Shown: positions 23,584 through 52,400 of the stretch, piece after piece
Numbering within the stretch: position 1 is the stretch's first letter
How the letters are laid out: every line of letters starts with the position of its first letter
DNA from: Streptomyces alfalfae
Lineage (GTDB): Bacteria; Actinomycetota; Actinomycetes; Streptomycetales; Streptomycetaceae
Direction of reading: 5' to 3'
NCBI RefSeq assembly: GCF_004127445.1
Contig: NZ_QEXM01000012.1
Location: 62,001 to 126,000, forward strand
Length of the DNA: 64,000 nucleotides
The notes under the pieces: model-generated
What the model was told of the DNA's origin: nothing
Databases searched by the model: none
Seen by the model: the letters and a program-made list of their open reading frames with translations, nothing else
Position numbers and translations under genes: made by a program

Positions 23584-24732
23584 TCAACCCACCTTGATAC
23601 CGAGGTCCGCCGCGACGGCGCGCATGTCCAGGAACGTCTCCGCGATGAACCGCGCGCCGTCGTCGGTCGTGTCCATCTGCTTGAACAGCTCCACCAGCGC
23701 GGCCCGGTGCTGCTCGCGGTCCCCCTCACCGGCGGCTATCTCCAAAACCACCTTCTTCAGCTTCTCCTCGACCTCGGGCAGGTCCAGGGAGCGCGGGAAC
23801 TTGATGCTGAAGGTGGAACGGTCGTAGTCCTTGTTGCGGCTCACCGCGCGCGTGTAGCTGGACGCGTTGAGCTTGTAGAACATGCAGTCCCAGTTCTTGA
23901 ACGAGTAGTAGTTCAGGAGGGGGAACAGCGTGCAGTGCGTCTCCATCGGCGACGAGGCGTAGAGGCCCTTCTCCTTCAGCTCCGCCACCATCCGGTCGGG
24001 GTCGTAGTCGTGCCGCATGGCGATGAACGGGAACACGATCTTGGGGAGTTCGTCGTCCTCGGCGAACAGGATCTCCTCGATGTCGCCGTCGAAGAGTTCA
24101 CTCGCCAGCTCGGGGCCGAAGGACTTGTAGAAGCCGCGCACCACCTCCCTGACGTTGGACTCCATGGTGAGGATCTGCTGCGGGTCGGCACACAGCGCGA
24201 TGTAGGGGATGCGCTCGCGGTAGGCGTGCAGGATGGCGCGGATCACGAAGAACGTCCGGCAGGAGACACAGGGCAGTTTCTCGTCGAGGTACTGCCCCGG
24301 CTTCTTCGGGCGCGGCCGGTTGAAGACGTCCCGCATCATCTTCTTGATGTTGTCGTCGTCCGCGTCGACCATGAAGGTCGCGGGCAGCTTCTCCTGCGCC
24401 AGCTTGATGTTCTGCGCGGCGTGCGTGCTCTCAAAGGGCACGTCGAAGGTGTACGCGAGGGTCCGCTTGCCGTACTCGTTGACGAACTTGTCCAGCATGT
24501 ACGTGCTGTCCTTGCCGCCGCTGTACATGAAGAGGCAGTCGAACTCACCGCGCGGATTGGGCGGGGCCGCCTGGAACTCGGCGAACACCTCGTTGGTGTA
24601 CTTGTAGTTGACGATCAGGTCGCCCGCGAAGTCGAGATTGCAGAGACTGCACACCTGCTGGTCGTCGAGGACGATCCCCGGGTGCCCGTCCTTGAGCGAG
24701 CAGATCTTGCAGCGGACGATGGTGGGTTCCAC
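23584..24732 (-). CDS. PP-loop ATPase with zinc-finger cysteines; candidate oxazole-forming cyclodehydratase
   Basis: The start is GTG behind a strong TAGGAGG site. The 382-residue protein opens with two CxxC pairs (CKICSLKDG and CSLCNLDF), then the PP-loop ATP-pyrophosphatase motif MYSGGKDSTYML near residue 70 and a further CxxC (LPCVSCRTFF, about 157). This layout is shared with N-acetyl-sugar amidotransferases and sulfur-transfer enzymes that adenylate a carbonyl or amide oxygen. It lies between the formyltransferase-NRPS and the KS-ACP gene. Activating the formamide or amide oxygen would drive cyclodehydration to an oxazole. Thioamide or amide formation is the alternative. From memory, similarly placed proteins were proposed as cyclodehydratases in oxazole pathways. 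Confidence 0.8.
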   Translation of the reverse strand: MEPTIVRCKICSLKDGHPGIVLDDQQVCSLCNLDFAGDLIVNYKYTNEVFAEFQAAPPNPRGEFDCLFMYSGGKDSTYMLDKFVNEYGKRTLAYTFDVPFESTHAAQNIKLAQEKLPATFMVDADDDNIKKMMRDVFNRPRPKKPGQYLDEKLPCVSCRTFFVIRAILHAYRERIPYIALCADPQQILTMESNVREVVRGFYKSFGPELASELFDGDIEEILFAEDDELPKIVFPFIAMRHDYDPDRMVAELKEKGLYASSPMETHCTLFPLLNYYSFKNWDCMFYKLNASSYTRAVSRNKDYDRSTFSIKFPRSLDLPEVEEKLKKVVLEIAAGEGDREQHRAALVELFKQMDTTDDGARFIAETFLDMRAVAADLGIKVG

Positions 24733-24777
24733 GATGCCTCCTAGAGAGATGTGTCGGCCGTCCGGCCTCCGGCGGGC

Positions 24778-43184
<18,407 letters not shown>

Positions 43185-43264
43185 GGTCGTTCCCTCTTCC
43201 CTTGCTGCTCGGCTCGGAGTGCTGCTGCCGCTGGGCGGCCCGGCGTGCGTGCTGCCGGTGCGGG

Positions 43265-46200
43265 TCAGAGCGCGGCGAACGCCGCCGCGCGGTCGCGCAG
43301 CAGTGCCGCCGTCTCGGTCATCAGCTGCTCGGCGACGGCGTCGACGTGGCGCGACTGCCAGGACTCCAGGACGGTGCCGCGCGCCCAGGAGTTGAAGGCG
43401 CCCATCGCGGGCCCGCAGTAGATCAGGTAGTCGACGGTCCTGCCGGGTTCGCCGCGTCGCGCCAGGTCGAAGCCGCGGTCGAGGTAGGTCTTGAAGGCCT
43501 CGGCCATGTGCCGCTTGGGGTCGCCGCCCGGAGCGGCGGACGGGAGCGGGCCGCGCAGGAACTTCTCCTCGATCTGCCGCCGGGTCGCCGCGTCGACGGC
43601 GTCGAGGGAGTCGTGGCGGCGCCACAGGTCGTGCAGTTTTCCGGCGCGCGCCGGGAGGAACACGCCGCGCTTGACGACCTGGGCGCGTACGCCGAGTTCG
43701 AACATCTCGGGGGCCGGCGCGAGGGCCACGTCGTGGACGTCGAGCGTCTGGAGCAGGTCCTTGACGACCGTGCTGGTGTCCGCCTCGGGTGTGCACTGGT
43801 TGATGGACCCGGTGAGCAGGAAGTCCGCGCCGAGCAGGAACGCGGCGGCGGCCGCCTCCGGGGTGCCGATGCCGCCGGCGGCGCCGACGTGCACGCGCGG
43901 GCCGCGACCGGCCGCGGCGTCGCGCAGGCGGAGCACGGCGGGCAGCAGGGTGGCGAGGCTGCCGACGGCGTCGTGCCAGCCGGAGCCGGTCTCCACGCAC
44001 AGGTCGTCGGCGAGCGGCACGTCCGCGTACCGCGCGGCGTCGTCCGCGGAGACCTGCCCGGACGCGACGAGTTCCCGGACGGTCGCGGGCGGGGCGGGCG
44101 CGAGGAAGGCGGCGGCCATGTCGGTGCTCGACACCTTGGCGAGCACCCGCCCGCCGCTGAGCCGGTACCTGACCAGGGCCGGGGTGATCCGCAGGAACCC
44201 GGAGGCCTCGACGGTGCGGACGCCCTTGCGCAGGAAGAGGTCGACGAGGGCCGACTCGCGGTGCGGGTCGGCGTGCTGGTGCAGCAGGTTGGCGCCGTAG
44301 GGCCCGTCGGCGCCGAGGCCGGCGCGCACCGCGTCGAGCCCCGTCCCGATCTCGTCGAGGGAGAGGCCGCCGGTGCCGAAGAAGCCCATGCCGCCCGCCT
44401 TGGCGAGCCGCACCAGGAGGTCCGCGCCGGACACGCCGCCGTACATGGACCCTGCGAGGTAGGCGTAGCGCAGGCCGTGGCGCTCGCGGAACGCGGCGGC
44501 GCCGAGGGCGGCGGGGCCACCGCCGGTCCGGGCCACGACGGGCTCCGCATCCGCCACCGGAGCCTGTGCCGCCGGCGGTTCCGGCACCGGAGCCTCCGCC
44601 GCCGCCAGGGGTTCCCCCGCCAGCGGCTCCGCCTCCGACCTGATCTTCGCGACGAGCTTGTCGAGGACGCGTCCGGGCCCCAGTTCCACGAACGCGAAGT
44701 CCCCCTGTCCCATGAGGTAGCGGATCGTGTCGGTCCACCGCACGGGCGAGGCGATCTGACGGGCGAGCTGCCGCGCCACCTCGCCGGGGCGGTAGGGCCG
44801 GGCGTCCACGTTGGCGATGACGGGCACGGCGGGGTCGCGCAGGGTGAACCCCTCCAGGAAGCGGCCGAACTCCTCGGCCGTGTCCCGCAGGTAGCGGGAG
44901 TGGAAGGGGGCGCTGACGTTGAGCTGCACGTAGTGTGCGCCGAGCCCTTCGAACACCGGCTTGGCGGCGGTGATCAGCTCGGCGGGCCCGGCGAGCACGA
45001 ACTGGCCGGGCGCGTTGTGGTTCGCGATGTCCAGGCCGGTCAGGCCGTTCTCGGCGAGGGCGCGCTCGACGGTTTCGAGGTCGCACTTGAGGACGGCCGC
45101 CATGCGTCCGCCGTCGGCGCGGCTCATCAGCTCGCCGCGGCGCGCGACCAGACGCAGGCCGGTCTCGAAGTCGAAGGCCCCGGCGGCGAACAGCGCCACG
45201 TACTCGCCGAGGCTGTGTCCGACGAAGCAGGCGGGCGGTTCCGGGTCCGCGCGCCGCTCGCGCAGCCAGGCGAGGGCGCTGACGACGTAGAGGGCGGGCT
45301 GGGTGAACTGGGTGAGCCTCAGCTCGCGGCGCGGGTCCTCGACGCACAGTTCGCGGATCGAGTAGCCGAGCACCGAGTCGGCGAGCGCGGTCTCCTCGGG
45401 GAACTCGTCGAAGAGGTCCTTGCCCATGCCCTTGGCCTGGCTGCCCTGGCCGGGGAATCCGTACACCTTCATGGAGCCGTCCTTGGATACGGGAGTCTGA
45501 CGACGGGGCCTGGTGGCCGGCACGGCTGCGCGCACGGCGGCGAGGGAGCGGGTGTCGTCGCCCAGCGGGCTCAGCAGCGGCAGTGACCGGGAGCGCGACG
45601 ACGCGGGCAGGCCGTTGCGGGCGAAGTTGTGCAGGGTGCCCGACGGGCCGAGGTCCAGGTACTGGAAGGGGCCGCGCCGCTCCAGCGCGGCCAGCGTCGC
45701 CTCGTACTCGATGGGCAGCCGGGTCGCCCGCCACAGGTGGTCGACCGTGACGCGGTCCACCTCGCCGCCGGTGGCGCAGGAGACGACGGGGAGGCGCGGC
45801 GGCCGCAGCTCGGCCCGCGCCATGACGGACCGGAACAGCGGCTCGCCGGAGTCCATCCGGCGCGAGTGGAAGGCGTACGGGACGGGGACGCGGTGGCACA
45901 CCACCTTGCGGGCCCGCAGCTCTTCCTCGGCGGCCGTCAGGTCCTCGTGGGAGCCCGAGAGGACGAAGTGTCCGGGGTAGTTGCGGGCGGCGACCTCGGT
46001 GCGCTCCCGCAGCAGCGGCACGCGTCGGTGCAGCGCCACGTCGTCCAGTACGGCGAGCATGCCGCCGCGCGGCGCGGTGCGCAGCGCGGCGGCCTGGCGG
46101 ACGAGCAGCCGCAGGCACTCCTCGGCGTCGAGGACGCCCGCGAGCACGGCCGCGGTGAACTCGCCGAGGCTCGCGCCGAGCAGCAGGTCGGGTTCGACGC

Positions 46201-46465
46201 CGTACGCCATGAGGGTCTCGGCGGCGGCGAGTTCGACCATGACGATCGCGGGGTGGGTGAGGGCGATGTCGTCGAACGGTTCGGCGCGGCTCCGGCCCGG
46301 CGCGTACAGGGCGGCGAGCACGGACTCGCCGAGCTCGTCGGCCGCCGCCGCGTCGAGGCGGTCCATGACGCGGCGGAACACCGGTTCCGTCTCGTACAGG
46401 GCCGCTCCCATGCCGCTGTACTGCGAGCCCTGGCCGGAGAACTGGAAGACGACGGGGCGGTTCAA
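43265..46465 (-). CDS. Trans-acting AT-AT-ER protein (acyl hydrolase/malonyl transferase/PfaD-type enoylreductase)
   Basis: A TTG start overlaps the NRPS stop (TTGA), indicating coupling; the product has 1066 residues. AT1 (1-310) has FSGQGSQYSGMG and GASLGE (Ser near 98) instead of GHSxG, typical of the editing acyl-hydrolase type. AT2 (325-620) has FPGQGSQAKGMG, GHSLGE (Ser near 417) and APFHSRYL, fitting a malonyl-specific transferase. Residues 650-1066 are an FMN-binding PfaD-like enoylreductase (GMGFFGTGGLSLDEI, HVGAAGGIGTPEAAAAAFLLGA). It would load malonyl onto every ACP in the cluster, clear stalled chains and reduce enoyl intermediates in trans. Similar fused AT-AT-ER proteins are known in mupirocin and, from memory, oxazolomycin pathways. 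Confidence 0.93.
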   Translation of the reverse strand: MNRPVVFQFSGQGSQYSGMGAALYETEPVFRRVMDRLDAAAADELGESVLAALYAPGRSRAEPFDDIALTHPAIVMVELAAAETLMAYGVEPDLLLGASLGEFTAAVLAGVLDAEECLRLLVRQAAALRTAPRGGMLAVLDDVALHRRVPLLRERTEVAARNYPGHFVLSGSHEDLTAAEEELRARKVVCHRVPVPYAFHSRRMDSGEPLFRSVMARAELRPPRLPVVSCATGGEVDRVTVDHLWRATRLPIEYEATLAALERRGPFQYLDLGPSGTLHNFARNGLPASSRSRSLPLLSPLGDDTRSLAAVRAAVPATRPRRQTPVSKDGSMKVYGFPGQGSQAKGMGKDLFDEFPEETALADSVLGYSIRELCVEDPRRELRLTQFTQPALYVVSALAWLRERRADPEPPACFVGHSLGEYVALFAAGAFDFETGLRLVARRGELMSRADGGRMAAVLKCDLETVERALAENGLTGLDIANHNAPGQFVLAGPAELITAAKPVFEGLGAHYVQLNVSAPFHSRYLRDTAEEFGRFLEGFTLRDPAVPVIANVDARPYRPGEVARQLARQIASPVRWTDTIRYLMGQGDFAFVELGPGRVLDKLVAKIRSEAEPLAGEPLAAAEAPVPEPPAAQAPVADAEPVVARTGGGPAALGAAAFRERHGLRYAYLAGSMYGGVSGADLLVRLAKAGGMGFFGTGGLSLDEIGTGLDAVRAGLGADGPYGANLLHQHADPHRESALVDLFLRKGVRTVEASGFLRITPALVRYRLSGGRVLAKVSSTDMAAAFLAPAPPATVRELVASGQVSADDAARYADVPLADDLCVETGSGWHDAVGSLATLLPAVLRLRDAAAGRGPRVHVGAAGGIGTPEAAAAAFLLGADFLLTGSINQCTPEADTSTVVKDLLQTLDVHDVALAPAPEMFELGVRAQVVKRGVFLPARAGKLHDLWRRHDSLDAVDAATRRQIEEKFLRGPLPSAAPGGDPKRHMAEAFKTYLDRGFDLARRGEPGRTVDYLIYCGPAMGAFNSWARGTVLESWQSRHVDAVAEQLMTETAALLRDRAAAFAAL

Positions 46466-49400
46466 GCGGGGTCACCGCCCTGCTGTTCGCGTATGTCCGC
46501 GACGCGGAACTCGCCCTCGTGGAAGACGCCGAGGCCGGGCGGGGCCGCGCGCTCCTCCAGGGCGGCGTCGGCGAGTTCGCCCACGGTCCTGCCGAGGCCG
46601 TCGAGCATGGCTTCGAGCACGCCCTGGAGCGCCAGCAGGAGCCGGGTCGCGGCGGCGTCGGTGACCTGGTCGCGGTGGTAGGACAGGTGCACGGTGACGA
46701 CGTTGGTGGGGAAGACGTCGAGGCGCAGCGGGAAGCCCATCTTGGAGACGAAGAACGCCGTGCCCGCGCGCTCCATGGTGTCCACGCCGACGTTCTGGAA
46801 CACGATGTAGCTCTCGCAGGGCAGGGTGCCCTGCGGCAGTTCGCTCCAGCCGAGGACGGTGTCCAGGGGTGTCGTCTCGTGGCCGCCCATCTCCACGAGG
46901 GCGCCGAGGACGTCCTTGAGGAACGCGCCCGCCTCGCGGTCGCGGTCGACGCGGGTGCGCAGCGGCAGGATGTTGAAGGCGGGGCCGACCATGGTGGAGA
47001 GCGCGTCGGGGTCGGCGACCGGCGAGGAGCGCCCGGCGAGGAGCACGCCGTGCGTGACGTCGTCGGAGGCGGTGTACGCGGCGTTGACCAGCGCCCAGGC
47101 GCCCTGGAACAGGGCGTTGAGCGGGAGGTGGGCGCGCTGGGAGAGGCGGCGCAGGCCGAGGGTGGCATCCCGGTCGAGGGTGATGATCTGCCGTGCGCAG
47201 CCCTCCTCGGCGGGCTGTGCGGGCAGTGCGGCGCGCACCCCGGCCGACAGGGGGGTGGGCCGGGTAAGGCCGGCGAGGGCGCGCCGCCAGTACGTCTCGG
47301 CGGGCCCCGTGGGCAGGGCGCGTGCGCCTTCGACGAACCTCTTGAACGCCAGCCTCTCGGGTGCGGGTTCCGGGGAACGCCCGGTCGCCGCCGCGGCGAG
47401 CAGTTCCTGGAGCCGGTCGGTGACGATCTCGAAGCTCCAGCCGTCCAGGCAGAAGTAGTTGAGGCTCACCACCACGAGCGCGGTGTCGGCGTCGAGCAGG
47501 GCGACCAGGTAGCGCAGGCCGGAGGCGGCGCCGAGGTCGACGCCTCGGTCGCGGTCGGCGGCGAGGTAGGTCTCCAGGCGGGCGTCCTGCTCGGGTCCCG
47601 CGAGGCCGCGCCAGTCGGCGAAGGCCGTCTCGGGTGCGGCCTCCTCGTGCACCACCTGCACGGGTTCGGCGAGGCCTTCCCAGGCGAAGGTGGTGCGCAG
47701 CAGCGGGTGCTCGGAGATGAGCTGCCGGAGGCATGCGACGAAGACGTCCTCGCTGAAGTCGGAGACCGTCAGGAGCTGCATGCGGTGCACGAGGAAGAGG
47801 CCGGGTTCGGGGTGTTCGCGCCACTCGCCGAGGGCCCACTGCTGGAAGGGTGAGAGCGGGTAGACGTCGAGGACGCCGGGCGCTTCGGACAGTGCGCGCA
47901 GCGCCGCGTCCGCGTCCGCGTCCCGGCCGGTGGCGGCCCGCCGTTCGGGGGCGGGGGTGTCGGCGGCGGCGCGCTGCTCGTCGAGCGCCGCCGCGAGCGC
48001 GGAGATCGTGCCGTGCCGGAAGACGAGCTGCGGGGCGAACTCCAGGCCGCGCTGCCGGGCCTTGGCGACGACGTGGATGGTGTGGATGGAGTCGCCGCCG
48101 AGCTCGAAGAAGTTGGTGTGCACGCCGACGTCGTCCACGCCGAGCACCTCCGCCCACAGCTCGGCGAGGACGTGTTCGGTGGGGGTGGTGGGTTCGGCGG
48201 CGGCGCCGTCGGCGTCGCCCTGGTCGGGTACGGGCGGCAGCGCGTCGCGGTCGAGCTTGCCGTTGACGCCGACCGGCAGGGCGCGCAGCGGCAGGAACGC
48301 GGCGGGCACCATGTAGTCCGGCACGCTGTCCTTGAGGAAGCGGCGCAGGTCGCGGACGAGTTCGGCGCCCGCGCGGTCGAAGGCGGGGTCGTTCGTGAGG
48401 GGCTCGGCAGGCAGGGGGCCCGTGAGGTCGAGGCGGTGGGCGCCGGTGCGGCTGAGCAGGACCGCGTAGCTGCCGTCGGTGGTGTCCGGCATCCAGGAGA
48501 CGGTGACGGTGCGGCCGGTGTCGGCGCCGAGGCGCCACCATTCCTCGGGGTCCACGTGGGCGGCGGTGCCGGTCCCGGTGTCGCGGACGAGTTCCCCGAC
48601 GATCTCCTCGGCGTCCTTGTCGCGCAGCCGCTCCCGCTTGGCGTTGACGGCGGCGAGGCGGGCGTTTCGCACGCCGCGCACGGCGAGCGCCCCGGGCCGT
48701 TCCTCGTCGAGGCGCCTGCGGACCCCGGCGAGGCCGCCGGCGTCGGCCCAGTCGAGCGTGACGACGTCGGTGTCGGGCGCGGTGGCGCGCGCCGAGACGT
48801 GCAGGACGGCGTCGTAGCGGTAGCGGGTCAGTTCGTTGTCGTGGCGGCCCCTGCGGAGCTGTACGTCGACGCCGCTGATGTCGGGCCGTTCCGCGCGCAG
48901 GGCGGTGAAGAAGGCGGGGTGGACGAGGAGTTCCTGCTCCTGGCGCGTCCGGCGGGCGATGCGTCCGCGCAGCCGCCCGGCGGGGAGCTTCGCCGTCGCG
49001 CGGCTCAGCTCGACGTCGGTGTGGAAGGTGTCGAGCAGCGCGAGGTTGCGCAGATCGCCCACGAAGACGGCGCCGTCCCCGGCGAGGCTGTCCAGGGCGT
49101 GGCCGAGCACGGTGCGCAGGTAGGCGCCGTCGGGGAAGTACTGCGCGACGGAGTTGATGATCACCACGTCGTACGGCTCGTCGCCGGCGCCCGCGCTCTC
49201 GTCGGCGGCGCGGTGGGAGAGGGTGACGCCGGCGAGTTCGGGGCGCTCGGCGATCAGCCGGGTGCGGACGAAGTCGAGGGCGGCCTTGGAAATGTCGGTG
49301 CCGTGGTAGCTCTCGCAGTGCGGGGCGATGCGGGAGAGCAGCAGGCCGGTGCCGCAGCCGATCTCCAGGACCCGCCGGGGTCCGAGGGCGAGGATGCGCT

Positions 49401-52400
49401 CGACGGTGCCGTCGACCCACTCCCGCATCTCCTCGGCCGCCAGCGGCTCACCGGTGTAGCTGCTGTTCCAGCTGACGATGTTGAAGTCCGCCTCGCGCGC
49501 GTCCGTGCCCTGCGCGTAGGCCTGGTCGAAGACCTCCGCCCACTCGGCGACCCGCTCGGCCATCGGGTCGTCGCCCTCGGTGGCGCGCGCGGCGGGCGCG
49601 GTGTCGGGGACGACGTAGGCGACGAGCTGCTTGTGGCCCGTCTCGCGCGGGTCGTCGCGGGTGACGACGGCGGCCTCCACGACGTCGGGGTGCCGCATCA
49701 GGGCGGCCTCGACCTCGCCGGGTTCGATGCGGATGCCGCGCACCTTGACCTGGAAGTCGGCGCGGCCCCGGTACTCGATCGCGCCGTCCGGCAGCAGCCT
49801 GGCCAGGTCGCCGGTCTTGTACAGCCGCTCGCCCGGCGCGCCGAACGGGTCGGGGACGAAGCGCTCCTCGGTCAGCTCGGGCCGGTTGTGGTAGCCGCGG
49901 GCCACCTGGACGCCGCCGATGTGCACCTCGCCGACGACGCCGACCGGCACCGGGTCGAGCCGTTCGTCCAGGACGAGGACGCGGGTGTTGGCGATGGGGC
50001 GGCCGATGGGCACGACGCCGCGCTCGTCGCCGGGCACGCACTGCCAGGCGGTGACGTCGACGGCCGCCTCGGTGGGCCCGTAGAGGTTGTGCAGCTCGGT
50101 GCCGGGCAGCTTGGCGAAGAACCGCTCCTGGAGGGCGAACGGCAGCGCCTCGCCGCTGCACACCACGCGCCGCAGGTCCGCGCAGCGCCCGGCGAGGCCG
50201 CCCTCGCCGCCGTCCTGGCCGAGGAAGACCTGGAGCATCGACGGCACGAAGTGGGCGGTGGTGATCCGCTCGTCGCCGATCAGCTCGGCGAGCCTGGCCG
50301 GGTCCTTGTGCTCGTCGGGCCCCGCGACGACGAGGGTGGCGCCGGCCAGCAGCGGCCAGAAGAACTCCCACACCGAGACGTCGAAGCTGAACGGCGTCTT
50401 CTGGAGCACGCGGTCGGTGGCGTCGAGGCGGTAGCGGTCCTGCATCCACAGCAGTCGGTTGACGATGCCGCGGTGGGTGTTGAGGACGCCCTTGGGCTCA
50501 CCGGTGGAGCCCGAGGTGTAGATCACGTAGGCGAGCGTGTCGGGGCCCGCGCCGTGCGCGAGGGGTCCGTGCGGCTCCTCGGCGATCTCCGCCCAGCGGG
50601 TGTCGAGGGCGAGCACCTCCGCCTCGGTGGGCGGCAGCGCGGCCCGCAGGTGCTCCTGGGTGAGCACGATCATCGGGGCGGCGTCGGCGAGCATGAAGGC
50701 GCGGCGCCTGGCGGGGTGGTCGGGATCGACGGGGACGTACGCCGCGCCGGACTTCAGCACGCCGAGCAGCGCCACGACCAGTTCGACGGAGCGCTCGGCG
50801 CAGACGGCGACGGTGCGCTCGGGGCCCGCGCCGCGGCCGCGCAGCCAGTGGGCGAGCCGGTCGGCGCGGCGGTCGAGTTCCGCGTAGCTGACCTGTTCGC
50901 CGCCGAAGACGACCGCGGGCGCGTCGGGGGTGCGTGCGGCCTGGTCGGCGATCAGGTCGTGCAGGCAGCGCTCGGCGCCGTCGAAGGCCTGCGCGGTGTC
51001 GTTCCACTCCTCGACGATGCGGCGGCGGTCGGCCTCGGGCAGCACGGGCAGCCGGGAGACGGCGAGGCCCGGCCGGGCCGCGGCGGCCTCCACCACGACG
51101 CGGAAGGCGTCCATGAGGCGGCGCACGGTGCCGGGCTCGAAGACGTCGCGGTTGTACTCGACCTCCACCAGGAGTTCGTCGGCGCGGTCGACGACGCTGA
51201 TCCACAGGTCGAACTTGGAGGTGCCGATCCGCACGCCCTCGATCGCCTCGATGACCAGTTCGTCACCGGGCTTCATCTCCCTGGCGGGCAGGAAGTTGAA
51301 GCAGACCTGGAACAGCGGGTTCTGCGACAGGTACCGCTCGGGCCGCAACGCGTCGACCAGGACCTCGAACGGCACTTCCTGGTGCTGCTGGGCGCCGTTG
51401 ACGACCTCCTGCACCCGCCGCAGCACCTCGCGGAAGTCGGGGTCCCCCGCCATGTCCGTCCGGTAGACGAGGGTGTTCACGAACATGCCGATCAGCGGTT
51501 CGATGTCGACGTGGGTGCGGTTGGTCACCGGGGAGCCGACGGGGATGCCGCTCTGGCCCGTGTAGCGGTGCAGGAGGACGTTCAGCGCGCCGAGCAGCAC
51601 GACGAACAGGCTGACGCCCTCGCGGCGGCTCAGCGCCTGCAGCTCGTCGCGCAGGGCGGCCGGGTAGACGTCCCTGAGATCGCCGCCCTCGAAGGTCTGG
51701 ACGGGCGGCCGCGGCCGGTCGAGGGGCAGCTCCAGGTTCTCCGTGCCCTCGCCCAGCTGCCGCCGCCAGTAGTCGAGCTGGTTCTCCAGGCGCTCACCGG
51801 ACAGGTACGCGCGCTGCCAGACCGCGAAGTCCGCGTACTGCACGGCGAGTTCGGGCAGCGGGGACGGCCGGTCCGCGGCGAACGCCTCGTACAGCGTGAA
51901 GAGTTCCTGCCAGAACAGGCCGAGCGACCAGCCGTCGACGACCACGTGGTGGGCGTTGAGCAGCACCACGTGCAGCTCGGGGGCGAGGCGGTACAGGGTG
52001 ACGCGCAGGAGCGGGCCCGTGGCCAGGTCGAAGGGGCGGCGGCCCGCCTCGTACACCAGGGCGTCGAGCCGCGCCGGGTCGTCGGTGACGTCGACGAGTT
52101 CGACGGGGACGCGGACGTCGTCCACGATCTCCTGCCACGGCTCGCCGTTCTCACTGGGCAGCCGGGTGCGCAGCGACTCGTGCCTGCGCACCACCTCCTC
52201 GGCGGCCCGCTCCAGGGTCTCGCGGCGCAGCGGCCCGCGGACGCGGAAGCTCATGGGCACGTTGTACGCGGGGCTCTCGGGCACCATCTGGTCGAGGAAC
52301 CACAGGCGGCGCTGGGCGAAGGAGAGCGGCGGGCGGTCGCTCGCGGGGCGGCGCGGGATGCGGGTGGTCCCCGAGGTGCGGGCCTTGCCGCTCAGCTTCT

